The notes under the pieces were generated by a model, which saw only the letters and a list, made by a program, of their open reading frames with translations, made no database searches and had not been told where the DNA came from. A program made the translations under genes and the position numbers. Positions 10,269-21,448 of a stretch of 64,000 nt of DNA are shown in pieces. The DNA is from Mycobacterium sp. D16R12 (GTDB lineage: Bacteria > Actinomycetota > Actinomycetes > Mycobacteriales > Mycobacteriaceae): assembly GCF_002013465.1 (NCBI RefSeq), contig NZ_MAFC01000020.1, positions 124,001-188,000 of the forward strand, given 5' to 3'. Numbering within the stretch: position 1 is the stretch's first letter; every line of letters begins with the position of its first letter.

Positions 10269-10961
10269 GTGCTCACCCTGTTGCTGGCGTTCGCGGGATT
10301 CGCCTGTCTGGACGCCCTCAACGTGCTCAACATCGGTATCGCCACCACCATCGTCTACGTGACCCGGCTGGAACGCCGATCAGCGTTTCCCGGCGGCCTC
10401 AGCTTCGTCACCGGATTGTTTGTCGCACTGTTTACCTTTGGACTGGCGACCGTGCTCGGTGTGCGCTCGCTGACCGACGTGGCCGGCGGTTCGGATATCA
10501 CCCCGTCTACCCGGTATTGGGCCCAGCTGGTCATCGGCGTTCTGTTGATCGCAGTCGCGGCATTGACCTGGTTTACCGAGCCGGTGACGCCGCCCTGGAT
10601 TCGCACCATTGCGCGCCGGCATCCGTGGCTTCTCGTACTCGTGGGCCTGGCGCTGGGTTATGCGGAGGCTCCCACATCTGTTCCGTACCTGAGCGCGCTG
10701 GCGATGCTCGCCTCGCGTCACCCGCTGCCCTCGATGTGGCCGCTGCTGCTGGTCGGCTACGGCCTGGTCGCCATTCTCCCGAGCCTGCTGATTCTTGTGC
10801 TGTCGACGCGGCGATCTCCTCGCGCGCGGCGGGCGCAGCGGGGGCTGGTGCGAACGGTGACGCGATACGGGCCCACCGCGATTCGGGTGATTTTCCTGTG
10901 CCTCGGGGTCGTCCTGATCGTCAGTGCGCTGGTGCATCACAGCGCACTGGGGCTCCGCTGA
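10269..10961 (+). CDS. Six-TM membrane protein, GAP/LysE-like
   Basis: A 230-residue protein with six hydrophobic segments and a basic loop (LSTRRSPRARRAQRG) before the last one. The N-terminal half has the gly/ala-rich, paired-helix look of GAP (Sap-like) and LysE/DsbD-type proteins, which in mycobacteria include transporters of glycolipids near mmpL genes. No catalytic Cys pair is present, which argues against DsbD function. The GTG start at 10269 has no strong ribosome site. It stands alone between the CPBP gene and the regulator cassette. Function is unknown. Confidence 0.6.
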   Translation: MLTLLLAFAGFACLDALNVLNIGIATTIVYVTRLERRSAFPGGLSFVTGLFVALFTFGLATVLGVRSLTDVAGGSDITPSTRYWAQLVIGVLLIAVAALTWFTEPVTPPWIRTIARRHPWLLVLVGLALGYAEAPTSVPYLSALAMLASRHPLPSMWPLLLVGYGLVAILPSLLILVLSTRRSPRARRAQRGLVRTVTRYGPTAIRVIFLCLGVVLIVSALVHHSALGLR

Positions 10962-10986
10962 GCAGCGGCAGGGTTCGTACGAAAAT

Positions 10987-11041
10987 CGGCTGACCATTCG
11001 CTGTGCTCAACCCCACGATGAGCACAGCGAATGACCAGCCG
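10987..11041. terminator. Long hairpin downstream of the GAP-like gene
   Basis: Perfect 14-base arms at 10996-11009 and 11019-11032 with a 9-base loop, extended outward to 23 bases per arm (10987-11009 and 11019-11041) with two mismatches. There is no T-tract, so it would be a mycobacterial tail-less terminator or a structural boundary. It lies 25 bases after the stop at 10961 and marks the left edge of the regulator cassette. Confidence 0.6.
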
Positions 11042-11082
11042 AGCACGATCGACTTTGATTAGCCGAACGAACACTCCGGACA

Positions 11083-11095
11083 TTACTGTCAGTAA
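11083..11095. promoter_or_regulatory. Palindrome upstream of the EspR-like regulator
   Basis: TTACTG and CAGTAA are perfect 6-base arms around a single T. The site lies 130 bases before the GTG start at 11225, in a stretch visibly poorer in GC (about 48% over 11041-11160 by hand count) than the surrounding genes. It is the right size for an XRE-type half-site pair and may be an autoregulatory operator. Confidence 0.4.
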
Positions 11096-11224
11096 ATAGT
11101 CCTTGTCAATCACTTACCCTTCCGATAAGTTGCATATCGCTCAGACACCCGCAGACCTACGATGAGCAGCGCAGCAAGTGCGTGTATCGTTGAGCTGCGA
11201 AGTGAAAGTACGTGAGGGGGTGCT

Positions 11225-11647
11225 GTGCCAGACTTTTCGCAGCGCTTGAGCCATTTGTTTGCCACTGTGCATCCGGCCGGGCGCGGACCTTATTCCCTCA
11301 ACGAGGTGGTCACTGCGCTGGGTCAGCGCGGCGTCGAGGTGTCCTCGCCCTATCTGTCACTGCTACGTAAGGGCGAACGATCGAACCCGGCGCCGGATAT
11401 CGTCACGGCACTGGCGGAGTTCTTTCAGGTGAGCCCCGCTTATTTCTATGACGCCGACTACGCCGCGTCAGTCAATCGCGATCTGGATTGGCTTGTGCAG
11501 CTGCGAGACTCAAAGGTGCGCGAAATCGCGCAGCGCAGCTACGCGCTCTCCGAGAACAGTCGGCAAGCGATCGCCGACATGGTCGATCACTTACGCAAAG
11601 TCGAGGGCATACCCGATAAAGAAGCCGGAGCCTCCAAGTCTTCCTGA
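11225..11647 (+). CDS. EspR-like XRE-family DNA-binding protein
   Basis: A 140-residue protein that follows EspR (Rv3849) along its length: an N-terminal RLSHLFATVHPAGRGPYSLNEV region, then the helix-turn-helix with SSPYLSLLRKGERSNP, then the AYFYDADY bend and a helical C-terminal dimerization region with REIAQRSYALSE. EspR is a nucleoid-associated regulator that controls ESX-1 genes in M. tuberculosis. This is a paralogue in a different context. The GTG start follows a strong GAGGGGG site. Its 3' end overlaps the convergent 7-TM gene by 61 bases. With an ImmA/IrrE peptidase gene in the same cassette, it may be the peptidase target; that is inference. Confidence 0.82.
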   Translation: MPDFSQRLSHLFATVHPAGRGPYSLNEVVTALGQRGVEVSSPYLSLLRKGERSNPAPDIVTALAEFFQVSPAYFYDADYAASVNRDLDWLVQLRDSKVREIAQRSYALSENSRQAIADMVDHLRKVEGIPDKEAGASKSS

Positions 11648-12741
11648 CGCTCTCGGTAGGCGTCAGCGATCGCGAACACCCATGGCCCTTCACTCACACC
11701 TTCGGGTGGACGCAGCCATTCGCAACTGAATCCTGGAACCGCCTCACCTACAAGCCAATTCGCTACAGATTCAACGTGTTCCGCCTCATTCACCGGGATC
11801 CCCGCGTCGGTATTCAGCGCCAGTCCGCGGGTCTGCGCCAGCAAGGTGAGGCCATCCTGAACATGAGCGGTCCACTCGAATGCCACCTCGTGCAGCCGCA
11901 TCGCAGAATCGGCCGGCGGACCAATCCCCGGAAACCGAGCTATCAATGCATCACGGAGCGGCTTGAGTATCCGCACAGCTCGCCGCGCCCGAATATGCAG
12001 CAATACAGGCGGATAAAGAAATCCCACAATCACCAGTGCTGTCACGCCAAATCCCGAAATAGTGAGCAGCCACAGCCCGAACCGGTTCCCGCTCAGCATG
12101 CTCCCACGGGCAAGGGGTGCCCAGATACCTCCGGAAACCAACACCACAAGCTCCAGTGCCGAAGCAGCCGCCAACAAACCCAGCCCAATTCCCACGGGCG
12201 TCCGATTGGCGTTCCGCGCGCCCATCCATACGAACTGCACCAATACGAAAGCGACGTAGGTGCAGCTCATCACCGAGGCGATAACCAGGCCCGAGTCAGT
12301 GCCCTGCATCAGTGCATTGGTAAATATGTAAGGGTCCCGCAGCAGGGCGGACTGCGTGCTACTTGTCGTGGCGACAGCAACCACGACAAGCACACAGGCT
12401 GCCGTCGCGAACGTGATCCACAGGTCACGACGAATCCGCACGGGCGTCGCGCGCCCGTTAAGACCCAGGATGAACGCCTGCAGAGAGGCGGCAAGCGTAA
12501 CGGCTCCCCATCCTCCCGCACTGACGGCCCGCAGCCACGTCGGCATGACTGACCACACCGCGTCGGTGTACGCCAACAGCCAGACCCATAACAACACCCC
12601 GAAACCAGTGACGGCCTTAGCCGACAGTGACGAAGGACGCCTCCATGTCCGCCAGATCCGGTACAGGAGAACAGGAACAAGGCACAACAGGGCGATGATG
12701 CGCACGACCTGCATGACATCCCATTCGGACTGCGTGATCAT
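11587..12741 (-). CDS. 7-TM protein with soluble C-terminal tail, MAB_1171c-like, copy 1
   Basis: A 384-residue protein with seven hydrophobic segments (about residues 8-26, 43-63, 73-94, 107-126, 147-173, 182-208, 221-248) followed by about 130 soluble residues. The tail contains LRDALIARFPG, FEWTAHVQDGLTLLAQ, WLVGEAVPGFS and WVFAIADAYRE. The plan resembles the MAB_1171c family (7-TM plus DUF6545-like tail), found in actinobacteria beside XRE regulators and ImmA/IrrE peptidases. The downstream neighbour is convergent; the upstream gene is a paralogue overlapping by ATGA. Transporter, sensor or effector roles are all possible; no catalytic residues are recognised. Confidence 0.75.
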   Translation of the reverse strand: MITQSEWDVMQVVRIIALLCLVPVLLYRIWRTWRRPSSLSAKAVTGFGVLLWVWLLAYTDAVWSVMPTWLRAVSAGGWGAVTLAASLQAFILGLNGRATPVRIRRDLWITFATAACVLVVVAVATTSSTQSALLRDPYIFTNALMQGTDSGLVIASVMSCTYVAFVLVQFVWMGARNANRTPVGIGLGLLAAASALELVVLVSGGIWAPLARGSMLSGNRFGLWLLTISGFGVTALVIVGFLYPPVLLHIRARRAVRILKPLRDALIARFPGIGPPADSAMRLHEVAFEWTAHVQDGLTLLAQTRGLALNTDAGIPVNEAEHVESVANWLVGEAVPGFSCEWLRPPEGVSEGPWVFAIADAYRERQEDLEAPASLSGMPSTLRK

Positions 12742-13868
12742 CTAACGCAATCTTCCGAATTCAGTGGCACGTCCACATCCCGGTACGCATCGGCAATTGC
12801 GAGCACCCAGGCATTGTCGCCCATTCCGTGCGGCACCTGAAGCCATTCCGTACTGAAGCCGGGGACTGATTTGCCAGCCAACCAATCCTCAATAGCCACA
12901 ACACGGTCCGCGAGGCGGGCGGGAATCTCGGCGCTGGTCCGAAAGGGGACCTGTCGCCGCTGCGCCAGCAGCGTAAACCCATCCTGAATGTCAGTTATCC
13001 ATTCAAATACTAAGTCCGACAACATGATTTGCGATTGCATCGACGAGCGCAGCCCTGGAAACAATCCGGTGAGCATGTCGCGCACTGGCGCAAGGCGCCG
13101 CAGATCTCGGCGTGCCTGAACACGTGACATCACCGGCGGCCAAAGGAAGCCCAGAATCAAGAGCGTCGCGCCAACGCTGCCCGTAAGGGTCTGCAACCAC
13201 AGACCGCCGGGGGCCGCCATTACCCCTCCTCCCCCGCTCAACGGACGCCAGATTCCTCCGCTGACTATCGCCACAAACTCGCATGCCGATGCGGCGGCAA
13301 GCAGTCCCAATCCCGCTCCAACCGGTGTCCGATCAGCGTGTTGCCACCCGACCCACGCAAGCTGAGCAAGCACCGCGGCAGCGAACGCATTGCTCAGCAC
13401 CGCAGCCACGATTGCCGCGGAGTCGCCGCCCCCCACGAGAGAGTTGGTGACCGTGTACAGGTCATCATCAGCGACCAGCACTGAACTGCAGTTGGCAGCC
13501 ACCGCAACGGCAGTGAGAACGGCCGCGGTCACCGTAAGTGTGATTCGAACGCCCCGGCGAATCCGTGCCGGGGAGGCTCCACCACTAATGCCAATGACGA
13601 ATATCTGCAGGCATCCGGCCATCGTCACGATCGCCCAACCGCCCATACTCACCGCGTGAATTTCCGCAGGCATGGCGGACCACACCCAGTCGGTGAACGC
13701 TAGCAACCAAATCCACACGAATAGTCCAAAACTGGTGGCAGCCACGGCTGGAGCCGATGTCGGATACCGCCATATACGCCAAATCCGATACAGCAGAATC
13801 GGTAGGAAACCCAGCAGAACTGAGACACGCACGATCTGCATGAACTCCCACGCTGAGCGGGTGATCAC
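12738..13868 (-). CDS. 7-TM protein with soluble C-terminal tail, MAB_1171c-like, copy 2
   Basis: A 376-residue tandem paralogue of the preceding entry. Both begin MIT-S-W, share LLYRIWR at the end of the first helix, RTPVG-GLGLLAAASA before helix 6, and in the tail PLRD, FEW, QDGxTLLAQ, VPGFSxEWL and AIADAYR. The tail is better conserved between the copies than several membrane segments, suggesting the tail carries the function, while the membrane part varies. Its start overlaps the stop of the ImmA/IrrE gene by 4 bases, so three minus-strand genes form one coupled operon. The pair may form a heteromer. Confidence 0.75.
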   Translation of the reverse strand: MITRSAWEFMQIVRVSVLLGFLPILLYRIWRIWRYPTSAPAVAATSFGLFVWIWLLAFTDWVWSAMPAEIHAVSMGGWAIVTMAGCLQIFVIGISGGASPARIRRGVRITLTVTAAVLTAVAVAANCSSVLVADDDLYTVTNSLVGGGDSAAIVAAVLSNAFAAAVLAQLAWVGWQHADRTPVGAGLGLLAAASACEFVAIVSGGIWRPLSGGGGVMAAPGGLWLQTLTGSVGATLLILGFLWPPVMSRVQARRDLRRLAPVRDMLTGLFPGLRSSMQSQIMLSDLVFEWITDIQDGFTLLAQRRQVPFRTSAEIPARLADRVVAIEDWLAGKSVPGFSTEWLQVPHGMGDNAWVLAIADAYRDVDVPLNSEDCVR

Positions 13869-14416
13869 CCCAGTGCGTCGTCCAGATACGGGCTCCAGTT
13901 CGACGAGCCGTTCCGCCCGGCCCCGAGGCGTCGTACCAGCAGGCCGGCGAACCGCTCCGCGGCGAGCTCATCAGCGGACCACACGCCGTCATGCTCAGCC
14001 ACGTGGTCACTGCTGCAGCTGCGCTGCAACATCCGTGCAACCAGTTCGGGTGATACGGCCTGAACATGCTCGGCTGCATACTCCGTGATCGGGACGCCAC
14101 TATGCCCCAGCACCATGTGCCCAAGTTCGTGAGCAATCGTCCGATCGCGGCCGACGATACCCTGCCCGATTTGCACAAGATCCCTGTCGGGGAAAGAAAG
14201 CCACTGTCCGAAGACACCCGGGGACAGCAACGTGTCTTCAATAGTCATTGCTCGGCCATTGGCTGCCGCCCACGCCTGCGCCGCCTCTGAAATCGTGCGT
14301 TGACCGTTGGACAACGCAAGGAACCCGTCGACGGCGGCGACAATCGAGTTCTCGAGACTGGACACGCGACGCAGAGATCGACGTAACTCCCTGCCTCGGG
14401 CCATCCACATACTCAT
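13865..14416 (-). CDS. ImmA/IrrE-family metallo-endopeptidase
   Basis: A 183-residue protein with the zinc motif HELGH in the context DRTIAHELGHMVLGHSG at about residues 91-107. A third ligand could come from the later Glu/His-rich stretch around DELAAERFAG. This is the core of the ImmA/IrrE (DUF955) family, whose members cleave XRE-type repressors: ImmA on ImmR of ICEBs1, IrrE on DdrO in Deinococcus. TTG 14419 and ATG 14416 or 14410 are all possible starts; TAAATT seven bases before ATG 14410 fits a leaderless transcript. It is the first gene of an operon with the two 7-TM genes. Confidence 0.88.
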   Translation of the reverse strand: MSMWMARGRELRRSLRRVSSLENSIVAAVDGFLALSNGQRTISEAAQAWAAANGRAMTIEDTLLSPGVFGQWLSFPDRDLVQIGQGIVGRDRTIAHELGHMVLGHSGVPITEYAAEHVQAVSPELVARMLQRSCSSDHVAEHDGVWSADELAAERFAGLLVRRLGAGRNGSSNWSPYLDDALG

Positions 14417-14580
14417 CAATTTAGCGAACAGTGGGCGCGATCACAGCAGGAGGTTCCCTTCGGAAGCCATCCAGGTCGCGTAAGGGCCTGATCACCCAGG
14501 TCAACGAACACCGGAACATGAGGCGGCAGGTCGATGTGGTGATGGCCGGGGCGGTCACGAAAGCTATCGAGTAATCCGCG

Positions 14581-14656
14581 TGGAGCTGCCCGGGGGAATC
14601 GAACCCCCGACCTATTCATTACGAGTGAATTGCTCTACCGACTGAGCTAGGGCAGC
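14581..14656 (-). tRNA. thrT: tRNA-Thr (anticodon CGT)
   Basis: The minus strand folds as a complete cloverleaf: acceptor GCTGCCC/GGGCAGC, D-arm containing AGCTCAGTCGGTAGAGC, anticodon loop CTCGTAA giving CGT (reads ACG, Thr), and T-arm with GGTTCGATTCC. The 3' CCA is encoded (14583-14581). The accessory cassette lies on the 3' side of this gene, the usual side for integration, but I see no duplicate of the tRNA 3' end in the window. Confidence 0.97.
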
Positions 14657-14713
14657 GCGCCGGGCGAACCCAGCGCCCGAAAGTCTACGGCACCCCCGCC
14701 GCGACTCCCAATC

Positions 14714-15919
14714 TCATTCCGACGGGCGCAGTGCCTGCCCAGCCGTCGCGACCAGGGCATCGATCGCGAACTTGGGCTTCACGTTGACCGCCAGGGCTTC
14801 TCGGCACGCCAGGACGGCTTCGATGCATTGCAGCAGCTGTTCGGGCGGCACCCTGTCCACCATCGGCCCGAGCCGGTCGGCCATATCGGGGTGATGCAAC
14901 GTCACCCTGCCCTCCCCGACCGCGCCGAACGACAGCACCAACGCGTCGCGGAAGTAGGTGGCCAGATCGATGAGCGTGCGGTCCAGGGCATCTCGCGACG
15001 CCCGGGTCTGGCGCGATTTTTGTTTACGCTCAAGGTCCTTCAAGACGCCCGCCGAGCCGCGCATTGCGGTCGCCGCACCCTTTCCGGTGCCCCCGGCCCC
15101 CAGCGCGGTCTTCAGTTCTTCCTCTTCGGCCTCGTTGCGTGCGGCTGTCAGCTCTTTGGCCTCAACATCAGCGCTGGTCACGAGCTCCTCGGCAGCCGCA
15201 TACGCCCGCGTCGGGGTGGCTGCCTCCCTGGCCAGTCCCAGCGCCCGAAGACGGCGCGCACGGGCCTGCTCGTCGGTGGCGAGCCTGCGCGCCCGGCCCA
15301 CATGGCCGCCGCTCACCGAGGCCGCCCACTGCGCCTGCGCGGCATCGATCCCGTCGCGTTCCATCAACACCTGCGCGATGGCCGTCACAGAAGGAGTGAC
15401 AAGTGCCACATGCCGACAGCGGGAGCGGAGGGTGATGGAGATGTCCTCGGGGTCCACCGACGGCGCGCACAACAGGAACACCGTCCGCGGCGGCGGCTCT
15501 TCGACAACCTTCAGCAGGACATTGCCGGCGCCCTCGGTCAACCGGTCGGCATCCTCGATGAGCACCACGAGCCAACGTCCGGTGCTCGGCCGGCGCCAGG
15601 CCGCCTGCACGATGGCGCGCATCTCGTCCACGCCGATCGACAATCCCTCGGGAACGACTCTGCGCACGTCAGCATGGGTCCCGGCCATCGTGGTCGTGCA
15701 GGCACGACATTCCCCGCAGCCCGCGGCACCTTCTGATTCGCACTGGAGGGCGGCGGCGAAACACAAAGCCGCCACCGACCTGCCCGAACCCGGCGGTCCG
15801 GTGAACAACCAGGCATGGGTCATCCGGCCCACGTCATTGCCGCGTGCAGCCAATGCCGCAGATGAGAGCGTGGAAACCACCGCTCCCTGATCCACCAGGC
15901 GCCCGAAAACCCCGCTCAT
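14714..15919 (-). CDS. holB: DNA polymerase III subunit delta'
   Basis: A 401-residue clamp-loader subunit, the same length as I recall for Rv3644c. The N-terminus has HAWLFTGPPGSGRS, a P-loop in which Arg replaces the usual Lys, fitting the ATPase-inactive delta' subunit. It is followed by a four-Cys zinc module (Cys in QCESEG, GCGEC and RACTT) and VLIEDADRLTEGAGNVLLK. The start is ATG 15919; the frame continues open upstream only by chance, across the adenylate cyclase gene. The long charged insertion around EAEEEELKTALG before the C-terminal collar domain is unlike E. coli HolB and typical of actinobacteria. Confidence 0.92.
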   Translation of the reverse strand: MSGVFGRLVDQGAVVSTLSSAALAARGNDVGRMTHAWLFTGPPGSGRSVAALCFAAALQCESEGAAGCGECRACTTTMAGTHADVRRVVPEGLSIGVDEMRAIVQAAWRRPSTGRWLVVLIEDADRLTEGAGNVLLKVVEEPPPRTVFLLCAPSVDPEDISITLRSRCRHVALVTPSVTAIAQVLMERDGIDAAQAQWAASVSGGHVGRARRLATDEQARARRLRALGLAREAATPTRAYAAAEELVTSADVEAKELTAARNEAEEEELKTALGAGGTGKGAATAMRGSAGVLKDLERKQKSRQTRASRDALDRTLIDLATYFRDALVLSFGAVGEGRVTLHHPDMADRLGPMVDRVPPEQLLQCIEAVLACREALAVNVKPKFAIDALVATAGQALRPSE

Positions 15920-16012
15920 CACATCCAACCCTAGCCGCCGGAACCGACGCGAAGAACAAGCCGCACAGGCGTGTGAAACGCCGCCGTCACCGCCGACAGC
16001 TACGGTTAACGG

Positions 16013-17568
16013 GTGACTGGCGCGGAGGGAAGGGCAGACCAGCGCCCACTTGCACGCGCAGCCCGGTACTCGCGATGGGTCATGCGCACGCCGTGGCCCC
16101 TCTTCATCATGGGTATCGCCCAGTCCAACCTGGTCGGCGCACTGTTCGTGTTGGGCTTCCTGCGGTTCGGTCTGCCACCGAGCGACCGGGTGGAACTGTC
16201 CGAGCTCGGCCCTCAGCGGCTCATCATCCTCGGTGTCTCGCTGTTCATCCTCTTTGTTGCCGGCGCCATCGTGAGCACCTACCTGCTCTTGCCCGTACTG
16301 CGCTGGCAGTACAGCTCCCCCGACTTCGAGTCCGAGGGCTCCGAGGACGTCCGCGTCCGCGCCTTGCAGATGCCCTTCTACCGCACCGTCATCAGCGTTG
16401 CGACATGGCTCGTCGGTGGCGCGATATTTGTCGCCGTCACCTGGTCGTCTACCCATAGCTCGGTGCTGGTCGCCGCATTCGCGACAGTGCTGGGGGCCAC
16501 CACGACCAGCATCATCGGCTACTTGCAGTCCGAGCGCGTCCTGCGCCCCGTGGCGATTCAGGCGTTGCGCCGGGGTGTGCCGGAAAATGTCACCGCCCCA
16601 GGCGTTATCGTCCGCCAGGTCCTCACCTGGGCACTGAGCACCGGCGTGCCGATCCTGGCCATCGTGCTCACCGTCGTGGGGCAGCGCGCGGGATATCTGA
16701 AGTCCAATGCCGATAACCTCACCGGCTCCATCCTGATCCTGGCGATCATCGCGCTGGCGATCGGGCTGATGGGCACCCTGCTGGTGGCCACCTCGATCGC
16801 CGATCCGCTGCGTCAATTACGTTGGGCGCTCAGCGAAGTCCAACGCGGCAACTACAACGCACACGTGCCGATCTACGACGCCAGTGAGCTGGGACTGCTG
16901 CAGGCCGGTTTCAACGACATGGTGCGCGATCTCGGCGAACGGCAACGCCTACGCGACCTCTTCGGCCGCTACGTCGGCGAGGATGTCGCGCGCCGGGCGC
17001 TCGAATACGGCACCGAGCTCGGTGGTCAGGAGCGCAGTGTGGCAGTGCTTTTCGTGGACTTGGTGGGCTCCACTCAGTTGGCTTCCACTCGCGGCCCGGC
17101 GGTGGTCGTGCGGGTCCTCAACGAGTTCTTCCGGGTGATCGTCGACACCGTCAACAATCACGGCGGATTCGTCAACAAGTTCCAGGGCGACGCGGCGCTG
17201 GCCATCTTCGGCGCTCCCATCGACCATCCCGACGGCGCCGCGGCCGCGTTGGCGGCCGCCCGCGAGCTGGCCGACGAGCTCACCAATGTATTGGGCTCCA
17301 ACGATTTCGGCATCGGCGTCTCTGCCGGACGCGCCATCGCCGGCCACATCGGGGCGCAGGCGCGCTTTGAGTACACCGTCATCGGCGACCCCGTGAACGA
17401 GGCGGCCCGGCTTACCGAGCTGGCCAAGAACGAGCCCGGAAACGTGCTGGCATCGGCCTCCGCGGTGATGGAGGCTCGCGACGAGGAAGCGCTGCGCTGG
17501 AACGTCGGCGAGATCGTCGAGCTGCGCGGCCGCAACGTGTCGACGCAGGTCGCACGCCCGCGTCGCGG

Positions 17569-17572
<4 letters not shown>
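16013..17572 (+). CDS. Membrane adenylate cyclase with HAMP domain (Rv3645-like)
   Basis: A 519-residue class III nucleotide cyclase. About six membrane helices (residues 25-260) lead into a HAMP domain (TSIADPLRQLRWALSEVQRG) and a C-terminal cyclase domain. Catalytic residues look complete: metal Asp in LFVDLVGST and FQGDAALAIF, substrate Lys in NKFQGD, Asp of VIGDPVN, and the transition-state Asn and Arg of VNEAARL. It should make cAMP at the inner membrane. Rv3645 is a major M. tuberculosis cyclase, linked to fatty-acid sensing and cAMP-dependent drug tolerance. Crp, the cAMP receptor, is also encoded in this window. Start is GTG 16013. Confidence 0.93.
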
Positions 17573-20355
<2,783 letters not shown>

Positions 20356-20541
20356 TGCTTCGTCTCCTAACCTGCGCTTTAAGCCGCATATGTACGGTGT
20401 ACGGGGCGGTCCACCGTGGTCACAAGATGACACCCCCGCGCCAATTGCGCAAACCTAGCCTTCCATATAGGCGTCGGTATTCCCGATATCAGGGTGGCCA
20501 AAAGCGTGTCCGAGTCCTCACTAAACCGCTGCTAGACCCCG

Positions 20542-21135
20542 TTAGACCCTCGGCCAGGCGCGGAATGCGTCGGTGTCGCCGGGTGGTTCTCCGATGTTTT
20601 CCAGTAGCCGGCCCAATCTGCGTCGCCCACTGATCCGCAACGCCGGATTGGCACCGCGTGTTCCGATCAAGGTCGGAGCAATGCCCACCCGCATCAGCGC
20701 AGCCGCCAGCGGCGAATGCGTATCGGGAGCGTGTGGGTCCAGTCCCAGGAGATACCTGTCGGCCTCCGGCGAGCCCGCGGCGAGCACCCATGCCCGCAGC
20801 TCACGCGCGCCCGGTAACCATTGCGCGGGCACGGTTTTCACCGCGCCGCGGGTCCACTCGCGCGCGACCGGCAGCACCGAGGGATCCATGGCGGTACGCA
20901 CCAGCGGATGGTTCTCTGTACCGGTCTCGGTGTGACCCACTTCCGCCTGCAGTCCGGTCTCGGTGATCATCTCGGCCAGCGCCAGCGCGCGCCACGGCTG
21001 ATCCACGACCACCGAAATCCGGGCGCCCCCTGCACCCACCACCACCTGGCCCGGTCCGGCCAGCAGCCCCGCCAAATCGGTGACCTCGGGAGGCACCGAT
21101 TCGGCGGAAAAGAAGGACAGCTGGCTCACAGTCAC
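20542..21135 (-). CDS. Conserved actinobacterial hypothetical protein (Rv3647c-like)
   Basis: A 197-residue soluble protein with no signal peptide or membrane segment. It starts MTVSQLSFFSAE (GTG 21135). The middle has VVDQPWRALALAEMI and PVAREWTRGAVK, and the C-terminal third has LLGLDPHAPDTHSPLA and PTLIGTRGANPALRISGRRRLGRLLE. Position between topA and cspA matches Rv3647c. I recognise no catalytic motif. The basic C-terminal stretch could bind nucleic acid. It probably shares transcripts with topA, 186 bases downstream; that gap holds no further gene. Confidence 0.75.
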   Translation of the reverse strand: MTVSQLSFFSAESVPPEVTDLAGLLAGPGQVVVGAGGARISVVVDQPWRALALAEMITETGLQAEVGHTETGTENHPLVRTAMDPSVLPVAREWTRGAVKTVPAQWLPGARELRAWVLAAGSPEADRYLLGLDPHAPDTHSPLAAALMRVGIAPTLIGTRGANPALRISGRRRLGRLLENIGEPPGDTDAFRAWPRV

Positions 21136-21193
21136 AGACAGTACTTTCTCCGCGAGCTAGGGGGCTCGCCCGCGCGCGGGCAGATTCTTGGAA

Positions 21194-21230
21194 CGAGAAA
21201 CGCCCCCGGCACATGGCCAGGGGCGTTCCT
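21194..21230 (-). terminator. Intrinsic terminator of cspA
   Basis: The arms AACGCCCC (21199-21206) and GGGGCGTT (21220-21227) are perfect, with an inner GGC/GCC pair flanked by one-base bulges. Read on the minus strand, the stem is followed by TTTCTC. It begins about 18 bases after the cspA stop codon. Confidence 0.75.
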
Positions 21231-21244
21231 TCGACGGATGTGGG

Positions 21245-21448
21245 TCAGACGGCGCGGACGCCGGTAGCCTGCGGGCCCTTGGGGCTCTGGCCTACCTCGA
21301 ACTCGACCTTCTGGTTCTCTTCAAGGGTACGGAATCCGTTGCCCGAGATTTCGGTGTAATGGACGAAGACGTCAGCGGAGCCGTCCTCGGGCGCAATGAA
21401 TCCGAAGCCTTTTTCCGCGTTGAACCACTTCACAGTTCCCTGTGGCAT
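21245..21448 (-). CDS. cspA: Cold shock protein CspA
   Basis: A 67-residue single cold-shock domain protein, an RNA/ssDNA chaperone of standard length. RNP1 is KGFGFIAP (about residues 13-20) and RNP2 is VFVHY (about 27-31). The sequence starts [14 protein letters not shown] as in Rv3648c. The ribosome site is weak (AAAGAAAT context), and a long AT-richer leader precedes it, as is common for cold-shock genes whose mRNA leader regulates translation. It has its own terminator downstream. Confidence 0.97.
   Translation of the reverse strand: MPQGTVKWFNAEKGFGFIAPEDGSADVFVHYTEISGNGFRTLEENQKVEFEVGQSPKGPQATGVRAV

Noticed and set aside
14581..14656. Attachment-site duplication of the tRNA-Thr 3' end
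   Set aside because: No second copy of the tRNA 3' sequence and no integrase gene are visible in the window.
14714..15919. P-loop Arg in delta' as an anomaly
   Set aside because: Loss of the Walker A Lys is normal for the non-ATPase delta' subunit of clamp loaders.
15920..16816. N-terminal extension of the delta' frame
   Set aside because: The extra residues are the antisense reading of the adenylate cyclase gene; the 401-residue form fits the known length.
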